DNA from: Lolium rigidum
Taxonomy: Eukaryota > Streptophyta > Magnoliopsida > Poales > Poaceae
NCBI RefSeq assembly: GCF_022539505.1
Contig: NW_025900948.1
Coordinates: 372,001-436,000 of the forward strand
Reading direction: 5' to 3'
Length of the DNA stretch: 64,000 nt
Below, in pieces: positions 56,929 to 64,000 of this stretch. A model generated the notes under the pieces. The model searched no databases. It was not told where the DNA came from and worked only from the letters and a program-made list of their open reading frames with translations. The translations under genes and the position numbers were made by a program. Each line of letters opens with the position of its first letter. Within the stretch, counting starts at the first letter, position 1.

Positions 56929-59551
56929 AGCATCCCCAAGCTTAGTTCCTACTCGCCCTCGAGTAGGTAAACGATAACAAGAATAATTTCTGAAGCGACA
57001 TGCTATCATAATATTGATCAATACTATTGTAAAGCATATGAGATGAATGCAGTGATTCGAAGCAATGGTAAAGATAATGAATAAACAACTGAATCATATA
57101 GCAAAGACTTTTCATGAATAGTACTTTCAAGACAAGCATCAATAAGACTTGCATAAGAGTTAACTCATAAAGCAATAAATTCTTAGTAGAAAGCTTTGAA
57201 GCAACACAAAGGAAGATATAAGTTTCAGCGGTTGCTTTCAACTTCAACATGTATATCTCATGGATAATTGTCAACATAAAGCAATATAACAAGTGCAATA
57301 GGTAAACACGTAAGAATTAATGCACACAGTTGACACAAGTGTTTGCTTCTAAGATAGAAAGAAGTAGGTAAACTGACTCACATAAAGTAGAAGAATGGCC
57401 CTTCGCATAGGGAAGCATGGATTACTATTTTTGTGCTAGAGATTTTCATTTTGAAAACATAGAAACAATTTTGTCAACGGTAGTAATAAATCATATGTGT
57501 TATGTATAAGACATCCTATAAGTTGCAAGCCTCATGCATAGAATACCAATAGTGCTCGCACCTTGTCCTAATTAGCTTGGATTAACACGGATTATCATTG
57601 CATAACATATATTTCAACCAAGTGTCACAAAGGGGTACCTCTATGCCGCTTCGTACAAAGGTCTAAGGAGAAAGTTCGCATTGGATTTCTCGCTTTTGAT
57701 TATTCTCAACTTAGACATCCATACCGGGACAACATAGACAACGAGATAATGGACTCCTCTTTTAATGCTTAAGCATTCAACAACGAGATAATATTCTCAT
57801 AAGAGATTGAGGATTAGTGTCCAAACTGAAACTTCCACCATGATTCATGGTTTTAGTTAGCGGCCCAATGTTCTTCTCTAACAATATGCATACTCAAACC
57901 ATTTGATCATGAAAATCGCCCTTACTTCAGACAAGACGAACATGCGTAGCAACTCACATGATATTCAACAAAGGTGTAAAAGTTGATGGCGTCCCCAGAA
58001 ACATGGTTACCGCTCAACAAGCAACTTATAAGAAATAAGATACATAAGCTACATATTCAATACCACAATAGTTTTTAAGGCTATTTTCTCATGAGCTATA
58101 TATTGCAAAGAGAAGGAATGAAATTTTAAAGGTTGCACTCAAGTAATTTACTTTGGAATGGCAGAGAAATACCATGTAGTAGGTAGGTATGGTGGACACA
58201 AATGGCATAGTTTTTGGCTCAAGGATTTGGATGCACGAGAATAAATCCCTCTCAATACAAGGCTTAGGCTAGCAAGGTTGTTTAAAGCAAACTCAAGTAT
58301 AAACCGGTACAGCAAAACTTACATAAGAACATATTGCAAGCATTATAAGACTCTACACTGTCTTCCTTGTTGTTCAAACACCTTAACCAGAAAATATCTA
58401 GACTCGGAGAGACCAATCATGCAAACCAAATTTTAACAAGCTCTATGTAGTTCTTCATTAATAGGTGCAAAGTACATGATGCAAGAGCTTAAACATGATC
58501 TATATGAGCACAACAATTGCCAAGTATCAAATTATTCAAGACATTATACCAATTACCACATGAAGCATTTTCTGTTTCCAACCATATAACAATGAACGAA
58601 GCAATTTCAATCTTCGCCATGAACATTAAGAGTAACACTAAGAACACATGTGTTCATATGCAACAGCGGAGCGTGTCTCTCTCCCACACAAAGAATGCTA
58701 GGAACCGAATTTATTCAAACAAAAACAAAAAACAAAAACAAACAGACGCTCCAAGTAAAGCACATAAGATGTGACTGAATAAAAATATAGTTTCACTAGA
58801 GGTGACCAGATAAGTTGTCGATGAAGAAGGGGATGTGCCTTGGGCATCCCCAAGCTTAGATGCTTGAGTCTTCTTGAAATATGCAGGGATGAACCACGGG
58901 GGCATCCCCAAGCTTAGACTTTTCACTCTTCTTGATCATAGTATATCATCCTCCTCTCTTGACCCTTGAAAACTTCCTCCACACCAAACTCAAAACAAAC
59001 TCATTAGAGGGTTAGTGCATAATAAAAAATTCATATATTCAGAGGTGACATAATCATTCTTAACACTTCTGGACATTGCACAAAGCTACTGAAAGTTAAT
59101 GAAACAAAGAAATCCATCAAACATAGCAAAACAGGCAATGCGAAATAAAAGGCAGAATCTGTCAAAACATAACAGTCCGTAAAGATGAATTTTTCTGGGG
59201 CACTTAACTTGCTCAAATGAAAAAGCTCAAATTGAATGAAAGTTGCGTACATATCTGAGGATCACGCACGTAAATTGGCAGATTTTTATGAGTTACCTAC
59301 AGACGGGGCTGCTCAATTTCGTGACAGTAAGAAGTCTGTTTCTGCGCAGTAATCCAAATCTAGTATCAACCCTATTATCAAAGACTTTACTTGGCACAAC
59401 AATGCAATAAAATAAAGATAAGGAGAGGTTGCTACAGTAGTAACAACTTCCAAGACTCAAATATAAAACAAAAGTGCTGTAGTAAAATAATGGGTTGTCT
59501 CCCATAAGCGCTTTTCTTTAACGCCTTTCGGCTAGGCGCAGAAAGTGTGAA
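56929..59551 (-). other. Non-coding 3' internal region of Gypsy element 2
   Basis: 2.6 kb with no pol or env-like domain. The 16-mer GCATCCCCAAGCTTAG is at 56930-56945 (LTR junction), 58844-58859 and 58902-58917. Similar DNA occurs in elements 1 and 3. Short frames are not conserved between copies. Confidence 0.8.
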
Positions 59552-60198
59552 TCAAGTATTATCAAGAGATGAAGCATCAACATCATAATTTGTTCTAATA
59601 ATAGAATCATAAGGTAACTTCATTCTCTTTCTAGGGAAGTGTTCCATACCTTTCTTGAGAGGAAATTGATACTTAATATTACCTTCCTTCATATCAATAG
59701 TAGCACCAACGGTTCGAAGAAAAGGTCTTCCCAATATAATGGGACAAGATGCATTGCATTCAATATCCAAGACAACAAAATCAACGGGGACAAGGTTATT
59801 GTTAACCGTAATGTGAACATTATCAATCCTCCCCAAAGGTTTCTTTATAGCATTATCAGCAAGATTAACATCCAAATAACAATTTTTCAATGGCGGCAAG
59901 TCAAACATATCATAGATTTTCTTAGGCATAACAGAAATACTTGCACCAAGATCACATAAAGCATTACAATCAAAATCATTGACCCTCATCTTAATGATGG
60001 GCTCCCAACCATCTTCTAACTTCCTAGGAATAGAAGTTTCAAGTTTTAGTTTCTCCTCTCTAGCTTTTATGAGAGCATTTGTAATATGTTTTGTAAAGGC
60101 CAAATTTATAGCACTAGCATTGGGACTTCTAGCAAGTTTTTGTAAGAACTTTATAACTTTAGAGATATGAAAATCATCAAAATCTAAACCATTATGAT
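59552..60198 (-). pseudogene. Protease part of the Gypsy element 2 gag-protease gene
   Basis: Open, intact reading frame of the C-terminal part: NHNGLDFDDFHISKVIKFLQ, then CDLGASISVMPKKIYDMFDL (retropepsin-like), CPIILGRPFLRTVG, and the end SSLDNT-stop. Unlike element 3, the region after RPFLRT is in frame. It is separated from the gag part (61809-62246) only by the solo LTR and its ATGAT duplication. The gene is split, so called a pseudogene. Confidence 0.85.
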
Positions 60199-61803
60199 TG
60201 ATACGTCCCAAACGTATCTATAATTTCTTATGTTTCATGCTACTTTTATGATGATACTCACATGTTTTATACACATTATATGTCGTTATTATGCATTTTC
60301 CGGCACTAACCTATTGACGAGATGCCGAAGAGCCAATTGCTGTTTTCTGCTGTTTTTGGTTTCAGAAATCCTAGTAAGGAAATATTCTCGGAATTGGACG
60401 AAATCAACGCCCAGGGTCCTATTTTTGCACGAAGCTTCCAGAAGACCGGAGGACTTACGAAGTGGGGCCACGAGGCGCCGCCAAAACAGGGCGGTGCGGC
60501 CAGTAAGGGGCCCGCGCAGCCCTGTTGTGTGGGGCCCCCGTGGCGCCTCTTGACCTGCCCTTCCGCCTACTTAAAGCCTCCGTCGCGAAACCCCCAGTAC
60601 CGAGAGCCACGATACGGAAAACCTTCCAGAGGCGCAGCCGCCGCCAATCCCATCTCGGGGGATTCAGGAGATCGCCTCCGGCACCCTGCCGGAGAGGGGA
60701 ATCATCTCCCGGAGGACTCTTCATCGCCATGATCGCCTCCGGATTGATGTGTGAGTAGTTCACCCCTGGACCATGGGTCCATAGCCGTAGCTAGATGGTC
60801 GTCTTCTCCTAATTGTGCTATCATGCTCGATCTTGTGAGCTGCCTATCATGATCAAGATCGTTTCTTTGTAATCCTACATGTTGTGTTTGTTGGGATCCG
60901 ATGAATATTGAATACTATGTCAAGTTGATTATCAATCTATCATATATGTTGTTTATGTTCTTGCATGCTCTCTGTTGCTAGTAGAGGCTCCGGCCAAGTT
61001 GATACTTGTGACTCCAAGAGGGAGTATTTATGCTCGATAGTGGGTTCATGCCTCCATTAAATGCAGGACGATGGACGTAAAGTTCTAAGGTTGTGGATGT
61101 GCTTGTTGCCACTAGGGATAAAACATCGATGCTTTGTCTAAGGATATTTGTGTTGATTACATTACGCACCATACTTAATGCAATTGTCCGTTGCTTGCAA
61201 CTTAATACCGGAAGGGGTTCGGATGATAACCTCGAAAGTGGACTTTTTAGGCATAGATGCATGCTTGATGGCGGTCTATGTACTTTGTCGTAATGCCCCG
61301 ATTAAATCTCATAGTACTCATCATGATATATGTATGTGCATTGTTATGCCTTCTTTATTTGTCAATTGCCCAACTGTAATTTGTTCACCCAACATGCTAT
61401 TTATCTTATGGGAGAGACACCGCTAGTGAACTGTGGACCCCGGTCCTATTCTTTACATCTGAAATACAATCTACTTGCAATACTTGTTCTTTACTTGTTC
61501 TTCGCAAACAATCATCTTCCACACAATACGGTTAATCCTTTGTTCACAGCAAGCCGGTGAGATTGACAACCTCACTGTTACGTTGGGACAAAGTACTTTG
61601 GTTGTGTTGTGCAGGTTACACGTTGGCGCCGGAATCCCTGGTGTTGCGCCGCACTACATTTCGCCGCCATCAACCTTCAACGTGCTTCTTGGCTCCTCCT
61701 GGTTCGATAAACCTTGGTTTCTTTCTAAGGAAAAGCTTGCTACTGTCTGCATCACACCTTCCTCTTGGGGTTCCCAATGGACGTGTGTTAATTGCACGCA
61801 TCA
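60199..61803 (+). mobile_element. Solo LTR (1605 bp) of the same Gypsy family, opposite orientation
   Basis: The plus-strand LTR starts TGATACGTCCCAAACG and ends TTGCACGCATCA. The flanking duplication is ATGAT (60194-60198 and 61804-61808). No internal sequence is present, so it was reduced by LTR-LTR recombination. It lies inside the gag-protease gene of element 2 and is antiparallel to it. Frames inside it are chance frames. Confidence 0.92.
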
Positions 61804-61808
61804 ATGAT

Positions 61809-62246
61809 CTACAGCAATGGGATCGTTGTCCACAATATTTTGAAAAATTTCAGTAGTTTTATCACAAGCAGTTTCAGCAGTTTCAGACAATTTTGCACGC
61901 TTTGCACTAGGAGTAGAAACATTGCCAACACCAATTATTTTATCATTGATAGTAGGAGGTTTAGCAACATGTGAAGCATCAACATTACTAGTGGTGGTAA
62001 TAGTCCAAACTTTAGCTACATTATTCTCTTTAGCAAGTTTTTCGTTTTCTTCTCTTTCCCACCTAGCATGCAATTCGGCCATCAATCTAATATTTTCATT
62101 AATTCGAACTTGGATAGCGTTTGCTGTAGCAAATGACTTAATATCTTTATCTTCATTAGGCATAACTTTCAATTTTAAAAGATCAATATCAGCAGCAAGA
62201 CTATCAACCTTAGAAGTAAGAATATCAATTTTACCAAGCTTTTCCT
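61809..62246 (-). pseudogene. Gag C-terminal part of the Gypsy element 2 gag-protease gene
   Basis: Minus-strand open frame reading KLGKIDILTSKVDSLAADI, then RWEREENEKLAKENNVAKVW, then DKTTEIFQNIVDNDPIAVDH. It matches the linker/coiled-coil part of element 3 gag (near 53300-52900). It is cut on the right by the Copia LTR at 62247 and on the left by the solo LTR. Confidence 0.85.
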
Positions 62247-64000
62247 TGTTGGAGATATGCCCAAGAGGCAATAATAAAAGTGGTTATTATATATCTTTAT
62301 GTTTATGATGAATGTTTATATACCATGCTATATTTGTATTAACTGAAACATTGATACATGTGTGTTATGTAAACAAACAAATGAGTCCCTAGTAAGCCTC
62401 TTAAACTAGCTTGTTGATTAATAGATGATTAGTTTCATAATCATAAACATTGGATGTTATTAATGACAAGGTTATATCATTATATGAATGATGTAACGGA
62501 CACACCCAATTAAACGTAGCATAAGATCACGTCATTAAGTTATTTGCTATAAGCTTTCGATACATAGTTACCTAGTCCTTATGACCATGAGATCATGTAA
62601 ATCACTTATACCGGAAAGGTACTTTGATTACATCAAACGCCACTGCGTAAATGGGTGGTTATAAAGGTGGGATTAAGTATCCGGAAAGTATGAGTTGAGG
62701 CATAGGGATCAACAGTGGGATTTGTCCATCCCGATGACGGATAGATATACTCTGGGCCCTCTCGGTGGAATGTCGTCTAATGTCTTGCAAGCATATGAAG
62801 AAGTTCATAAGAGACCACATACCACAGTACGAGTAAAGAGTACTTGTCAGGAGACGAGGTTGAACAAGGTATAGAGTGATACCGATGATCAAACCTCGGA
62901 CAAGTAAAATATCGCGTGACAAAGGGAATTGGTATCGTATGTGAATGGTTCATTCGATCACTAAGTCATCGTTGAATATGTGGGAGCCATTATGGATCTC
63001 CGGATCCCGCTATTGGTTATTGGTCGGAGTGAGTACTCAACCATGTCCGCATAGTTCGCGAACCGTAGGGTGACACACTTAAAGTTGGATGTTGAAATGG
63101 TAGAACTTGAATATGGAATGGAGTTCGAATATTTGTTCGGAGTCCCGGATGAGATCCCGGACATCACGAGGAGTTCCGGAATGGTCCGGAGAATAAGATT
63201 CATATATAGGAAGTCATTTTATGTGATTTAAAATGATCCGGAAGGTTCTATGGAAGGTTCTAGAAGGTTCTAGAAAAGTCCGGAAGAAACCACTACGGAA
63301 GGCGGAGTCCCGGAGGGACTCCACCTCCCATGGCCGGCCAACCCTAAGGGGGAGGAGTCCCAAGTGGACTCCCCAAAGGGGGCCGGCCACCCCCCCACAT
63401 GGAAGGGGGGAATCCCACCCCAAGTGGGATTCCCACCTTGGGTAGGTTTCCCTATCACATGGAAGGTTTTGGGTTCGGGTCTTATTCGGAGACTTGTAGT
63501 CCAACACTTGGGGCTTCCACCTATATAATGAGGGGCCAAGGGGAGGGGGCCGGCCACCCCAAACACCACAAGGTGGCCACACCCCTAGATGGCCGGCGCC
63601 CCCCTCTCCCCAAACCCTAGCCGCCCCACTCCTCCTTCTTCCCCGCACGCTTAGCGAAGCTCCACCGGGATTCTCCACCGCCACCGACACCACGCCGTCG
63701 TGCTGTCGGATTCAAGAGGAGCTACTACTTCCGCTGCCCGCTGGAACGGGGAGGTGGACGTCGTCTTCATCAACAACCGAACGTGTGACCGAGTACGGAG
63801 GTGCTGCCCGTTCGTGGCGCCGTGATCAAGATCTTCTACGCGCTTTTGCAAGCGGCAAGTGAACGTCTACCGCAGCAACAAGAGCCTCATCTTGTAGGCT
63901 TTGGAATCTCTTCAAGGGTGAGACTCGATAATCCCCTCGTTGCTACCGTCTTCTAGATTGCATCTTGGCTTGGATTTCGTGTTCGCGGTAGGAAATTTTT
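62247..64000 (+). repeat. BARE/Angela-like Copia LTR, plus orientation, cut by the window end
   Basis: It starts TGTTGGAGATATGCCCAAG and follows the 27611-29391 LTR (reverse complement) to GGTAGGAAATTTTT at 64000, about 30 bases short of the expected LTR end. A TATATAATGAG box is at about 63520. The left flank is TTCCT (62242-62246). Whether it is a solo LTR or the 5' LTR of a full element cannot be seen. Confidence 0.92.

Larger units (their letters stand above)
43395..62246 (-). mobile_element. Outer Athila-like Gypsy element 2 (hosts three insertions, continues past the Copia LTR)
   Basis: The element is on the minus strand. Its 3' LTR is 43395-44276 plus 56217-56928, split by element 3. 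Its internal non-coding region is 56929-59551, protease-end coding 59552-60198 and gag-end coding 61809-62246. It is interrupted by the solo LTR at 60199-61803, and at 62247 by a Copia LTR that runs to the window end; the gag start and 5' LTR lie beyond. The left flank is AGTGC, and the matching duplication is outside. No reverse transcriptase, RNase H or integrase lies between the protease stop and the 3' LTR, so this copy is a gag-protease-only element. Confidence 0.88.

Overview
The window is nuclear DNA of a grass, most likely a pooid with a large repeat-rich genome (Triticeae or a close relative). The reasons are the BARE/Angela/WIS-like Copia LTRs, Athila-type Gypsy elements with TGATACG...TCA LTRs, MULE, Harbinger, hAT and Helitron elements, and an F-box/DUF295 gene pair. 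Family names come from memory of typical members; no database was searched.

Host genes. The only intact host genes I can support are two paralogous minus-strand F-box/DUF295 genes (7468-8634 and 36765-37913). Each lies in a duplicated segment (about 7.2-11.5 kb and 36.5-41.9 kb, same orientation) that also carries a probable 5' UTR exon and a 2-3 kb intron. After the duplication each intron took a different DNA transposon: a hAT-like element in copy A (9120-10152) and a MULE carrying gene-like sequence in copy B (39169-40855).

Layout. 1-4120: 5' part of a minus-strand Athila-like Gypsy element (5' LTR 2399-4120) running off the left edge. 4121-7190: older LTR, LINE and MITE debris. 7.2-11.5 kb: duplication copy A. 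11.6-22.2 kb: RNase H, Helitron, MITE and Harbinger remnants around a GC-rich, possibly spliced locus of unknown status. 22.5-29.4 kb: 3'-truncated minus-strand Copia element with a nearly complete polyprotein frame and its 5' LTR. 29.4-36.4 kb: LINE remnant, a complete small non-autonomous LTR element (31167-33399), a coiled-coil pseudogene, a Helitron 3' end and a Harbinger transposase remnant. 36.5-41.9 kb: copy B. 42.1-43.4 kb: LTR debris.

43.4-64 kb: a nested stack with clear target-site duplications. An outer gag-protease Gypsy element (43395 to beyond 62246) has its 3' LTR split by a complete element of the same family (44277-56211), which is itself split by a 3.8-kb chromovirus-like solo LTR (46563-50343). 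The outer coding region is also broken by an opposite-orientation solo LTR of its own family (60199-61803), and a BARE/Angela-like Copia LTR enters at 62247 and reaches the window end.

How the parts work together. The Gypsy family carries gag and protease but no visible reverse transcriptase or integrase, so it probably depended on a partner. Its internal region repeats a 16-mer identical to the sequence at its 3' LTR junction. Several Gypsy copies carry one-base length changes at CAG/CTG sites (often CAG to CGAG) that differ between the two LTRs of one element and cause coding frameshifts. This is either an unusual post-insertion mutational signature or a methylation-linked sequencing artefact.
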